This document shows positions 38,968-49,990 of a stretch of 64,000 nt of DNA, in pieces. A model generated the notes under the pieces. The model was not told the DNA's origin, made no database searches, and was given only the letters and a program-made list of their open reading frames with translations. The position numbers were made by a program, and so were the translations under genes. This DNA is from Eleginops maclovinus. Taxonomy: Eukaryota; Chordata; Actinopteri; Perciformes; Eleginopidae. The stretch spans positions 2,064,725 through 2,128,724 of the forward strand of contig NC_086354.1 of the NCBI RefSeq assembly GCF_036324505.1, given 5' to 3'. Position 1 is the first letter of the stretch. Each line of letters begins with the position of its first letter.

Positions 38968-39729
38968 TTACCAATGTTAAAATAAGATAGAATTACTCTT
39001 ATGTGTTCGAGTGCCTTGGAGAAGAGCGTGGAAACCATTTGGTGACAAACTCACAAGACTATGCAAAACAGCGAAACTGTATGCTAACTGTAGCAACGGC
39101 TAAGTTAGCCTCATGTTTAGCTGCGTTGTCCGGAGTCCGGGTTTATTGTTTTAGAAGTTGAACAGTATAGATGTAATCTTAAGAGACTTGTGTGCCTGCC
39201 TGCTGCCGCTTGACAGAAGAAAGACATCTGGCCAAAGGGAGGACTACGCGGGACTGTTTCATTGGGGAGATGCGTCAATGGATCGGCAGTGTGGAGGGAA
39301 TATGAGCTCCATCTAGCGCGCCAACAAAATCCCGGGTACTTTTATTTCTTTTGTTTTGAACCGAGTCGTGGAATATGTGTTGTTATGAGTTGTTAAAGTA
39401 AAGTGTATACAGATTGACAATCATTTCAGGTACAGTTCGGGTATTTCTGTTAGTGGAATATTTCTCTGATGGTAATCAGAGTGGGGGCTCTAGAGCTGAT
39501 ATTTGGAGTTGCATGGGAGATTTATTATTTTGCAGTATAGCTACGGTCTATCGCCGTGCTACCTGAGGGCTTTTAGTGACCAAAGTGAGAACCCTAGATA
39601 GGAGAGCTTATAGTAGATCCCACCACAGCTCCTCCCATGCTCGAAGTACTGTCCTGGTTTACTTAACCTGTCCTGAGCTAAGTGGTTGGGAGGGCTACAC
39701 ATGTTTAGAGCATTACCCCCAACACTGGT
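38968..39729. other. No gene seen
   Basis: Moderate GC sequence with no open frame of note. GCGCGCCAACAAAATCCCGG at about 39317 and nearby text may belong to an unidentified element. Confidence 0.35.
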
Positions 39730-42345
39730 CATTTTAAATGTGGTGGCGTTAAGGATTTGTGCGATAGCATTTTCTCCTTTCCCTAGATGATGGTCTGGTA
39801 AACCCTATGCTTATAGAGATAATGAAGGAGGCACTAACTCACACCTAGCCTTCAGGAATGCTAGCACATGTCTAACCTTAATTAAAAACCATTCTTAACT
39901 ACCATCATTAATGTGACCAATGAACAAACTGAAATATAACAAAATATAAACTACAATTACCTTAGTAAACATCGGTCTGTTCTAGCATACCCACATGAAA
40001 CATCATCAAGTACAAAACCGAGATTATATTATATATTTTACACTTATAATAATATATCCAATTACTTATATTAACTTTAGTAATCACTATTCTGAGAAAG
40101 TTTATTCACGCTGGCACTGAGCTGTTGCAGGTGGTACAATAACCGCTGAGAATAATCCAACTGTGCACTTACCCACATGCTCAACGTTATAGTAAAACAG
40201 AAAAAGGACTTGTTGTAATGCAGATTGGTGGATATCACTGCTACCCATCACTTTGCAACAGACATAAATCACCTATCTGATAAGGCCAGCCGAACATGCT
40301 TTAATGTAACCCAAACAATGTTTTCTCAAAAGAAACAAAAGCAGCTCCACAGTATTGTGTTTCTATCGGTTATGTGATACCGTAAACTGGAATTACCTTG
40401 TTTCGATTTAATTAAAATACCAGATTCCCATACTTTGCTATGGTGCTGCTAAGTGTGGAGCCAGGGGCCATACGCTCGAGTTCCCAGGGTGTGCAGGTGC
40501 CAAGTGGAAGATTAACACGAGTTCCCATCAAAGTGCGGTGGGAAAAGTATGTATATCAATGGTGTAATTTTATCTTTACCAAATGAGCCAATTATCCTCC
40601 TTTAGCCAGGGTTAAAAAAAATGAGCTCTACCACTACTCCTATTGCTCCAATTGTCGTTGCAAATCAGAAATGTCACGTGTCTAAAAAGTTATTAACACC
40701 TGTAGTGCTTTAAGCGCACAATAAATCTATTGTAAGCAATTTTTGTGTTGGTTCCTTTAACACAGGCTACCAGCACTTAGATCAAGGTCCAAAGGCACAA
40801 TTTCATTTGTGCAAACACCATTATGGCTGAACATATATTGTGATTAAACTCTAACATAAACCGAGATCTAACAAATCTCTTTTCTCTGTGCTAGTAAGCA
40901 AGCCACCAAAACTAAGTGGACTATTAAATGAAGAGTAAAAGAATATGGAACATAAGTAATACATTATTTGTGTAAAAATATATTCATTCTACATTTAAAT
41001 TTATATCTGATGATGATTAGGCCCGGCAGGGGCCTTTTGGCCCTACGGCGTATTTCACTGCCTATAGAATAGATTGAATAGGCATAACAGTGTTACTTGT
41101 AGGAATGCTGCAGTTATTGATAATTTCCTTAGCTGCACAATTTGCAAATTACATGAACAGCTGCCATCTCAGTAAAGTTGACAAAGCAGTGAAACCAAAA
41201 CTCATATAAACACAAAATAATCGAAACTAATATGTTTACCCTTTTAATATCTGCTGTCGCTTATTAACTAGGATCATCACCTTACATGAAAAACACTTGC
41301 CACAAATATGTGTTAAAACTAAATCAAACTGTTAGATTGCATAAGGTAGACTATTATATGAATAATTACTAAATTATGAATTATATCAATACAGTATTTA
41401 TATGGAAAATAATCTAAGAGGCTATCCTACTATACCCTTTGAGAATTAGTTTACTTTCAGCAGAGTCTGAGTCTGGTTAGGCGGAGTGGTTTAACAAGTC
41501 CCATACCCTTGTAGGGAGTTTTTATCTCCAAAAAACCCATGCTTCTAGAGCGTTTTGTCAGTTTAAAAAAAAAATCTTGTGTAAGACAAACCTGAGTTGG
41601 ATTTTCACCATACTGCAATAAACTCTTATAATGTAAACAGATTAAAAGCAATCCATTGAATAAAGGACATTTGGACCTAAAGTATCCTCAAACACAAAAT
41701 CAATTTCATTCAAATATAACACACTTCAATTGCATCTTAATGCAGTTAAAAGGGGTTAATGTTTAAATTAAATATTATGTTGGCAATAATTGGAATCTGC
41801 ACTCACATAACCATAAACCTAATAATTTTATTGCTGTATGTCACTCTATTGGAGCCACCATACTGTAGCCCGCAGGAAAGAACTACAAATGTTTTTGGGG
41901 CCAGAAATAAAGTAAGTTAACACATTAGGAACCATGGAACACTAAAGAGTAGACATTCGAAAAAATGGTGGCCACTAGTTTATCTTGGGTTCCATACGTG
42001 CCAATTGGATTCTTTTGGGCCGTGCGAAAATTTTCGCAATGTACTTATAAAAAACAACCCCCTAATTCGTTGTCAAAAAAATACCTGATATTTCACATTG
42101 AATTCCGTTTTAACAAATACTTTAAACAATGAAATACGTTCTTAAGAGAAATAAACAATATAGAGCAGCATTTTTTTGCCGTCATGCTGTGCCTTTAAAT
42201 GCTTACGCTATGATCACGTAGTTTACAAACACAGTGCATTATGTGCAAAAACCCATGCAGTACTGGATTCATAAATTAAGATATTTGCTCTATGCTTTAA
42301 GACAATTGTTGAATATCTAGAATTGCATCTTAATTGAAATTAACC
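39730..42345. other. Low-quality block, partly a corrupted copy of 42360-44230
   Basis: From about 40890 to 42345 the motifs run in the same order as the clean sequence 42360-44230, with dense small differences and overall shortening. Examples are ACATAAGTAATACATTA (40950 and 42426), CATACTGTAG/CATACTGTATGCC..GCAG (41860 and 43612), AATGGTGGCCACTAG (41965 and 43749) and GCTTTAAGACA..TGTTG (42294 and 44167). The left part, 39730-40890, has the same texture but no clean partner in the window. No gene should be called here. Confidence 0.7.
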
Positions 42346-43640
42346 AACTGTGCAGTAATCCTGACACACCACCTAACAAACTAAAGTGGGAACTATTAAG
42401 GATTTGTAAATGTATAAAATGTAAACATAAGTAATACATTAAAGTTGTGTAAATCACAGGTTATGTCTTTTCTATCATTTTAACACTTTGCAAATCATCC
42501 TGCTGGCCTGATTGGACCCTCTGGCGGGCCTGTTTAGGCCCTCGGGCTGTATGTTTGACGCCCATGAACTAGATTAGTAACATACGGAACACAGTGTGTT
42601 CATTGTGGGAATGTATCTGTAGGATTATTGTACTAATTCAACAAGCTGCCACAAGAGTGTAGCAAATACAGAGAAACAGCCTGACACTCTGTCATTGTAA
42701 ACGTTACATTTATATTGCAGTGTTATGTTTAACCTCAGCTCTCATACTACAATTCCCAAAGCATAATCGACACGTAAGTGTTTTTCTTTTTATCTGCTTG
42801 TGCGCTTTTTACAGATATCCTTAAGCTAGTGTACACCAACACATGCACATAGAGACTGTGTTAAAGGATTTTTATGCTCATTTCAAAAGTTAGTTTTAGA
42901 AGTTATAAGGGTCCGGAGCTGCAAGTGAAAGTAGTTCTAAATGTTTGATGGTAATCTGTGAAGGAAGACAGAGAGGAATGCTTTTTAGGTGTAACATAAT
43001 CTGAAGAGGCTTTCCCACCCTGCTCACACACATTTTTCCGTAAGACATCATGTTAGTCTTACGTTTCGGAGCAGAGGTCTGATGTTGAAGTTAGGCTGGA
43101 GTGCTGTTTAGACAAGCTCAGCTTTCATAACATCCTGGCTGCCTAGGGAGTTGGTTTCTATTGGACTGTCCAAAAGAACCAGGCTTTCTTAGGGTGTGTT
43201 TGTTCTGTTTGCAAAAAGAAAAATAGTGAGGAAGACCAAAGCCAACATCTGACGTATGATGATGTTGTTCATCATTTATTAATCTGCATACCAGTTAATA
43301 AATGTTGATGACATGTATACAGTTTTAAACAGCAAATCCATTAGAAATAAATTGAGATATTTTTGGAGACCAGCACAGTCATCACTCATATACACAGAAA
43401 GCTCCTTTTCTTCTTTCACAGTTTGCATTTTATAACACACTTCAAGATTTGCATCTTTAATTGAGTTTAACCTAAGGGGTTATAGTAATATTAAATATTA
43501 TTGTTAGGAAGAAAGTATTTATTAGGAAAATACTCACTCACTCAGGACCATAAGATAGATAAGATTTTATTTCCTGTCATGTCATCATACCATAAACCAT
43601 ACAGGAGCCACATACTGTATGCCTGCAGAAAGCAACTACA
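42346..43640. other. No gene; contains a repeat end near 42.5 kb
   Basis: CCCTCGGGCTGTATGTTTGACGCCCATG at about 42540 resembles the degenerate right end of the vertebrate hAT MITE type whose clean copy is at 21938-22853. The remainder is AT-rich without coding signal. Confidence 0.4.
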
Positions 43641-43759
43641 TATCAAGCCTTTGTATGTGCGCTGAACTAAATTGTAAAGTTGTCACACAACTTTAGGAAC
43701 TCTATGTGAACTCTATGCTCAAGAGAGTTAAGACAGTTCTGGAAAACAATGGTGGCCAC

Positions 43760-44448
43760 TAGGGTTGGGTATCGGTTGGGTTTTATCCGATACCGGTGCC
43801 TACTCGGTATTTTTGAAATGGTTCCGGTGCCGAAACGGTTCTCGAACCTGTACTTAAAAAAACGAAAACGCACACACGTTGTCAAAAAACCATACCCTTT
43901 TATTTCCAGGGCCAAATTGAACACAGTATTAACTTAAATCTTTAAACAATGTAAATACAAGTAACATATAGTAATAAATAAACCAATATAGAGAGGCCAG
44001 CCTGGGACTCTCTTCTATTTGTCCGACACTGGCTGCTGCCGTTGAATTGCTTGGCCTTTTGTCACGTAATTTATCAAACACGGTGCATTGATCGGCTTTT
44101 AAATAAACTCCATGCACCGTCAGCTGTTTCATTAAATTAGAAGTGATACCTCCCTTGCATGCTATTGCTTTAAGACATGTGTTGCATGTCGCAGAATCTG
44201 CACCCTTAGATGTGAAATGAAGCCAAACTTTGGAGCGTTTTGCTTTCGGCATCTTTATTGTTCCTCTCACTCAGTTCTGATCAACAAGTGTGCTGAGTAG
44301 CGGCACTGACGTCAGGTTCAACAACCTAAAATTGACGCCGGAACACCAGGGTGCAGTATAAAAAAAAAGTCTGGGACCGAAATGTTCGTTCTTATTCGGT
44401 CTCGTTACTACTATTTATGTCGGAACCGCGTTTCGGTGCCCAACCCTA
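43760..44448 (-). mobile_element. Deleted hAT element keeping only a BED-finger frame
   Basis: The ends TAGGGTTGGGTATCGG and CGGTGCCCAACCCTA are inverted. GCCAC stands directly outside both (43755-43759 and 44449-44453), a 5-base direct repeat rather than the usual 8. Subterminal CCGATACCGG/CCGGTGCC repeats fit a fish hAT family. It is inserted in a Tc1 element. Confidence 0.78.
43929..44252 (-). pseudogene. BED zinc-finger remnant of a hAT transposase
   Basis: The start MPKAKRSKVWLHF is followed by CNTCLKAIACKGG and NLMKQLTVHG. The pattern W-F-C-x2-C-(x)n-H is that of the BED finger that binds hAT ends. In relatives the residue in LMK(H)L is the first zinc-binding histidine; here it reads Gln, so the finger is probably defective (inference from the family pattern). 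After about 85 residues the frame runs into unrelated sequence (SLYWFIYYYMLL) and stops. The catalytic domain is absent. It may at most have acted as a truncated DNA-binding protein. Confidence 0.7.
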
Positions 44449-44722
44449 GCCACACCAAATATTGACACTTTGGGCACAACTTGGCCATTTTCACTTAGGG
44501 GTGTACTCACTTTTGATGCCAGCGGTTTAGACATGAATGGCTGTGTGTTGAGTTATTTTGAGGGCACAGCAAACTTACACTGTTATAAAGGCTGTACACT
44601 GACTACTTTACATTGTATCAAAGTGTCATATCTTCAGTGTTGTCCCATGAAAAGATATAATAACACATTTACAAAAATGTGAGGGGTGTACTCACATTTG
44701 TGAGATACTGTATATATATATA

Positions 44723-47413
44723 CAGGGTGCGATTTGACAAAAAAACAGAGGGGGGGATGTTTTTTATTTTTTATTCATAGACAAGAACATTGGACTTTTA
44801 ACTTGCATAGGGAGAAAAAAACGCAAAAGGTAGGCTATATATATATACACCTGTTCACTAAATAATTCACTAAAATAGCAAAACGTGCTGTCAACAATTC
44901 AGGGACAGGTCTGGAAAACTAGACTAGGTAAACAGTCGGCTCTGGTGACGAATTTGTGGTGGCTTTTTCGGTTTTCCTGTCGGGGCATTGTCTGCAGCAT
45001 TTCGGCCCTCTTTTATCCACAATTCTGCAAATGTGTGCGCAGGAAAGGATGCCACCTCTGGACCATTGACACCAATGAACAGTAGGCCATTCAAAGTGGA
45101 GACGTGCATTCTGTTTCGTTCTTCCGTGAGGATGTGGTTCATCGCACTAAAGCCACGCTCGCACTCAGCCGTTGACACAGGGAGCGTGGAGACAGCGATG
45201 AGCACTTTTTTCAAAGTCTCCCCAGTGACACCATTGCATTTCAGTTCATGAAATTCTTTGAGGAGTGTGGGCATATTTGTGTCTGCTATAGCAAGGCTTT
45301 TATGAATGGTCAGAAGTTTGTCATCCCCATAAAGCAACCGTTCATCTTCATCGGAGGGCCAATTTGAGGGGTTCAGTGCAGCCGCCGCAGAAAAAATGCC
45401 GTTGTCATCGAGCCTGCTCTGGATGTTATCGGCCAAGGAGATGAAAAAACGCTCACGAAAGGTCTCTGCCTTCCGCTGTTCTCCGTCACTCGGCTGAGAC
45501 ACATTAACCCCCTTAAATGTTTGCTTACTGCCCAATTCCTCCTTCAGACATCGTATGTTCACTCCATCGGCATTCCTCATAGCCCTCAGTGTCCGCACGG
45601 CAACGCCCACCTCAGCAGTAGCGGTGATTGCTGTGGCATCTCGTCTCTGAAGAAAGAGGGACAGGGCCTGCATCGTTTCGAGCGCGTCTTTTACGAATGC
45701 CATCTCCACCACGAAAAGCCACTGAGTCATCTTAGCATGCATTCCCTTACATTTGGCCCTGTCTTTGGTTGATCGTGATGTGTCTTCGGCCAGTGACGCG
45801 AAGAGTTTGACCAGGGCTGGATAGCTTTGCCAAAGAGCCGTCACAGATGTGCAAGACGAGGATAGCCAGCGCACGTCAAACACCCTTCCTATCCTGCGAG
45901 CTTGCATCTCCAAATTGGAAGCGACAAGCTCTAGCTCTCGCATGTTCTTTGGACTTTGAGAGAAGAAGGCGTACAGGGAGTCAGTGAACATCTGGAAATG
46001 ACTTGCATCTGTAATTTGTTTGACAGTGTCATGGACGGCAAGTTCTAGTTTGTGATTCATGCAGTGAATGACAATCAGGTTGGGGTTAATCTCCTCACGT
46101 AGGAGTGTGGCGACCCCCTTGTATCGGCCCAACATAGCGGCGGCCCCATCCGTCGCGAACCCAATTAGTCGGGAGCGCAACATGTCTTTTGAGATACCCT
46201 GCTTCTCAAGGCACTGAAGCACAGTGTCACGGATCGCCGATCCAGTGCACGACTGCAACTCAGCAAGTTGGAAGAAGAAATTGCAACACTCCCCTTCAAA
46301 TGGAATTCTAATGTAAATGATCAGACATGTTTTATTTGAAACTGTTGTGCTCTCATCAATGAGAATGCTGAACTTGTCGGGTGAGCTTTTAAGGAAGTCC
46401 ACCAGACGCACTGTCATTTTCTCTGCAATAAACATCAGCATATTCCGACATGCCTTGTCAGAATGCAGCATGTTACCGAGGTTAACATTGTTGAGTTGTT
46501 GCAGTTCAACCAGGTGAGGCTGCGTTTTGAATGACAGGTCAGTGTAGCAGATCATGTAAGCTGTGCGAATGCAGTACTCTGTGGTTTTTAAACTATGCTC
46601 ATGATGCTTTCGCCACAGAGCTGCACTGTTCTCATTTGCCTTTTCAATTGCGGCGTCTTGTCTTTTTTGTACAATTTCAATACATTTGATATGGCTTTGA
46701 CATTTTCTGTGCTTGCTGATTTTGTCATTTAATTTTTTTGCCGTTTTGGCTTTTATGCCTTTAATGAAGGCAGAGTCTATATGAAGCCTTTCCTGTGTGT
46801 GTGGGCCTAAATCCCTGACGTCGGAACAAGCTTGGCACTTGACTGACCCGTCTGTGCTGACAGCTAGCCACTCACGACCCTCTCTCCATTTAGCAAAGCG
46901 CCCCGGCTCAATGCACCCTCCTACCACATGCGTTTCAGAGTCGCTAGCAACATCGGCGTTTCTTTCATCAAGTGGCTGGGAATCGTCCTGCAGGCCTACA
47001 TGAACGCCAACCTCCAGCGAATTTCTTGCGCTATCACTCTCAGGTGTTAATTTCGTTGTTTTATTATTTGGTCCCGTAAAGTAGGACGATATGCTGCTCT
47101 GAACGCGTTTCATGTTTGCATCAGCGCTGTTTTTCCTGCAAAGTTCCCGCACTAAAATGTTACAATGTTTTTGTTTTCGATGACGTTCCGAAATATGCGC
47201 AGTCTGCCAGAAGGCTGCTGAATAGCCTACTCTGACACTGAAGATCGTTAGATTTCAAGAGTTTAAGTAGTCTAGCAGTTAAGTTGCATTCATCGCTATC
47301 AAGGGGGGGAAATCCTTGTCCCCACCGGAGATAAAAATAATTTAGCAGAGGTAGGGATAGGAAAACCAGAGGGGGGGAAATCCTCACCATCCCCCCCTAC
47401 AAATCGCACCCTG
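44723..47413 (-). mobile_element. Apparently intact hAT element, 2691 bp
   Basis: The left terminus CAGGGTGCGATTTG (44723) and right terminus CAAATCGCACCCTG (ending 47413) are perfect 14-base inverted repeats. The adjacent TATATATA (44715-44722 and 47414-47421) is an 8-base target duplication, although the TA-repeat context weakens that evidence. Subterminal GGGGGGGAT tracts are shared by both sides. One uninterrupted transposase frame fills the interior. It was inserted beside the end of the Tc1 copy at 43640-44710. Confidence 0.92.
44924..47113 (-). CDS. hAT-family transposase (KIAA1586/ZNF862-related), full length
   Basis: This 729-residue protein is predicted to cut and paste its own element. 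I chose the ATG at 47113 (MKRVQSSISSYFTG) because such proteins begin with a short SI(x)SYF motif; an upstream GTG extends the frame 13 codons without support. A TTF-type zinc finger region follows (WREGREWLAV, VKCQACSDV, then HIDSAFI). Catalytic hAT motifs are FSILIDESTT (D253), IGFATDGAAAMLG (D322), HCMNHKLELAV, FDVRWLSS (RW, 415-416) and TLPVSTAECERGFSAMN (E652, hATC dimerisation domain). The tail is basic and Pro-rich. No stop or frameshift interrupts it, and no introns are visible. With both element ends present it is a candidate active copy; a domesticated gene is less likely given the flanking TIRs. Confidence 0.92.
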   Translation of the reverse strand: MKRVQSSISSYFTGPNNKTTKLTPESDSARNSLEVGVHVGLQDDSQPLDERNADVASDSETHVVGGCIEPGRFAKWREGREWLAVSTDGSVKCQACSDVRDLGPHTQERLHIDSAFIKGIKAKTAKKLNDKISKHRKCQSHIKCIEIVQKRQDAAIEKANENSAALWRKHHEHSLKTTEYCIRTAYMICYTDLSFKTQPHLVELQQLNNVNLGNMLHSDKACRNMLMFIAEKMTVRLVDFLKSSPDKFSILIDESTTVSNKTCLIIYIRIPFEGECCNFFFQLAELQSCTGSAIRDTVLQCLEKQGISKDMLRSRLIGFATDGAAAMLGRYKGVATLLREEINPNLIVIHCMNHKLELAVHDTVKQITDASHFQMFTDSLYAFFSQSPKNMRELELVASNLEMQARRIGRVFDVRWLSSSCTSVTALWQSYPALVKLFASLAEDTSRSTKDRAKCKGMHAKMTQWLFVVEMAFVKDALETMQALSLFLQRRDATAITATAEVGVAVRTLRAMRNADGVNIRCLKEELGSKQTFKGVNVSQPSDGEQRKAETFRERFFISLADNIQSRLDDNGIFSAAAALNPSNWPSDEDERLLYGDDKLLTIHKSLAIADTNMPTLLKEFHELKCNGVTGETLKKVLIAVSTLPVSTAECERGFSAMNHILTEERNRMHVSTLNGLLFIGVNGPEVASFPAHTFAELWIKEGRNAADNAPTGKPKKPPQIRHQSRLFT

Positions 47414-47421
47414 TATATATA

Positions 47422-47672
47422 TACTCTATAGACTGTACAGTATATATATATATATTTAATTTCGAAGTCAAATCCAACATATTGGACTCTTAGGATCCCT
47501 AGGAATTACATTGACATTAGACTATTCGGCCCAATTCCAGTGTAGTTCCAATCCAGGAAGTAGTGTGCCTGTATGATAGGTGAGTGATGCCGGTGTGGTC
47601 CCTATCTTTCGTGCAGGAGTTAACCAACCATCACAGACCTTGAATTACACATTTTCCCTCTAACCTTAACAA
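47422..47672. other. No gene seen
   Basis: Short TA-rich then unique sequence between the hAT element and a MITE. Nothing recognised. Confidence 0.4.
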
Positions 47673-47674
47673 TA

Positions 47675-47895
47675 GAGCTCTGGAAAAAATTAAAAGACCA
47701 CTCCAATTATTTCTTAAATCTTTATCTCTACATGTATGGCAGCCATTCCTGTGTCTGATGAATTCCAACACTGAAATGTTGTCAGTAGTTTATAGAATAC
47801 AATAAAAACAAATCATTTAACTCAAATACCTATAAGTACTAAAACAAGAGAAAATTATAATTCTTAAGTGGTCGCTTCACTTTTTTCCGCAGTTG
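47675..47895. mobile_element. Tc1-type MITE, copy A
   Basis: The left end GAGCTCTGGAAAAAATTAAA follows TA (47673-47674). The right end AGTGGTCGCTTCACTTTTTT continues CCGCAGTTG before TA (47896-47897). AGACCACTCCAA and AAGTGGTC form the inner inverted pair. No coding sequence; 221 bases. A shorter relative is at 52831-52939. Confidence 0.75.
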
Positions 47896-47897
47896 TA

Positions 47898-49735
47898 TAT
47901 GTGTAGCAATTTACAGATCATGTGGAAAATGACATTATAAAAGTGCTGGCTTTGGACCCAAGAACATGTATTAAATGTAATTCAGGATTTCGCAATTAAA
48001 TTCAAACATCACTCCAACCTCATGATTCCAATATTGATGAGTTTTTATCACAGAGGGAACATCTTTCATCCTTATTGTGAGAAGAGTCTTCTGGAAATAT
48101 CTTAATTAAATGACATGGATGGTAACTTCTGAGGGTTCAAACTTGGGCTAAGTTTGGTGTAAGAGTAGTTGTCATAGGTTGTGTATATTAGTGGCCCGAC
48201 TGTCAGGATATGAGAACTGGACATCTAAACTGTCCCGTCTGCTGCTCCGGAGGGAAGGACTCTGTTTTCCGTTACGTCAGTGCTTGTCTTTAACAATTCT
48301 GGTAAGAACACCTCGGTTACTATGCAGACTATGATCTTGGTTAAGTACATATAAACCCCATGTGTCATGCCCTGTGAAACATTTGGAGCTTTGCTTAAAA
48401 CATTCCTTCGTAACTCATCAGTGGATTTACGCAGCACTCATAATGAACAGGTCATCTCGGGTGTAAATGTGAGAGCAGACAGCTTTTTATTGCCACAACT
48501 TTACAGCATCCAAATCCCACAGAGCCATGACTAAGCAGCTAATACCAAAGGGCAACATCCGGGTTTCAAAAGAGGAGCTAACACGCAAATGCCTGAAACC
48601 ATCTTTTTTTCTAATGGGGCCATTCTGCTCATTTTCAGATTCATATAAGCATCTTGTGTGATGTGTATTTTTCTCTTAATGCCTGCAGCACCTCTTTTCA
48701 CCCTCCGTCTGAAACCAGAGGCTAAGGTCTGGTCAACCACTGAGAAATGTCTCGCCCCTTAGTCTATCATGTAGTAAGCCAATAGAAGCAACGTGTTACA
48801 TGTCACTATGTTACAGAATCAAACAAATGAGTCCAATGGAGGCGTTTCAGACCATATGGCCAAAAAACCTATATAACACACTACAGGAGATGGGAAAACC
48901 CCAGAAAGAATGGACTCGCCACTGATTTAAAAAGGATTCTAATTGTATTGAAGTCTATGAAAAAATTACCCTACCTCTATTTTGATTTGTAGTTTATGGT
49001 TTCAAAGCTTGATTTTGTAATTTTTGGTCCCATTTACAGTAAAATAGACGGTAAAGCATGGTGTGCCTCAGGGCGTTGTGATTGGCAGGTTGTTACCACA
49101 GTGTCTAGTCACCAGCTTATTGGTTACTTCCCAGTGACTACCCTCACTTCTTATAAACAGTATTTATATGTGTGTGTAATCAATGTGGTTAATAAAAAGA
49201 GTCAGCTTCAATCAAACTGCAGCTGAGACATGTAGGAAGTGATTCAATGTGTGAGTCAGAAGCTGAGTCAAATGCGTCAGAAGGAGTGAGTGATGGTGTG
49301 GGTCAGCTATTGGATTAATTAATTTTGTTCTAGTGAGCATATTAGACAGCGTTACCAGCCTTCCCATACGTCACACTTCCAGAAAACTGGCATTCCTCAC
49401 ATAAGTATCACTGGTGGAGTTTTCCACACCCCGCGATAGGGAGGACATTCCGCTGAAATATTACACAAAAGTTTGAGTTTCAACAGACTCGCTCTCTTAT
49501 TTCTTGGAATCTGCCATCCTTAATGTAACATAGCAGACTGCGGCGCTGCTTAAATCCCTCAGGACTATACTCTGTGGTGCAGAACAGATCAGATTTCTGG
49601 TTATTTTGATGCGTGCTGCTTCAAGGTCACATCAGACACACATCTGGTTATTATGTGTTCTTTCTGTTTCCTCCCTGTATCTTGTGCCAAAGATCAATTT
49701 GAAACTTTAATTTGCAAAAACATTTCTGACAAACT
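47898..49735. other. No gene seen
   Basis: AT-rich sequence. Frames such as 48225-48437 (-), 48531-48740 (-) and 48996-49226 (+) lack domain or splice support. AACCAATGAGC-like CCAAT text at 48777 and 49120 is not convincing as a promoter. Confidence 0.35.
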
Positions 49736-49990
49736 CAGTGTTTCCTCTAGGATTCTTTTAAGCAGCGGGGGCAGGCTCTCCGGCGAGCCATGGCGGCGTA
49801 AACAAATGACACTTGACTGCAGATTTGACTTTTACAACCTATTTATTGAATGGCCAGTTGTTGAAAATGGCTGAATGTACAAATAAAAAATAAATAAAAC
49901 AATAAAAATAAATAAATAAAAATAAAAACAAATAATAACTTCTTGCACCCAGGCTCAGAACAATTGATTTTTCAGTTTTTTTTATAGAAG

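Larger units (their letters stand above)
43640..44710 (-). mobile_element. Tc1 element end, split by a hAT insertion
   Basis: The right part 44454-44710 (ATTGACACTTTGGGCACAAC, CTTAGGGGTGTACTCACTTT, then GTGAGGGGTGTACTCACATT, ending TGTGAGATACTG before TA at 44711) is the terminal region of a well-known fish/frog Tc1 family. The left part up to 43759 (ACTCTATGCTCAAGAGAGTT, GTTCTGGAAAACAATGGTGG) continues the same element. Between them lies a hAT element (43760-44448). The left terminus was not found, and no transposase frame survives. Confidence 0.65.

Noticed and set aside
44715..44722. TATATATA taken as firm proof of a hAT target duplication
   Set aside because: The site lies in TA repeats on both sides, so an 8-base match could occur by chance; I rely on the perfect TIRs instead.
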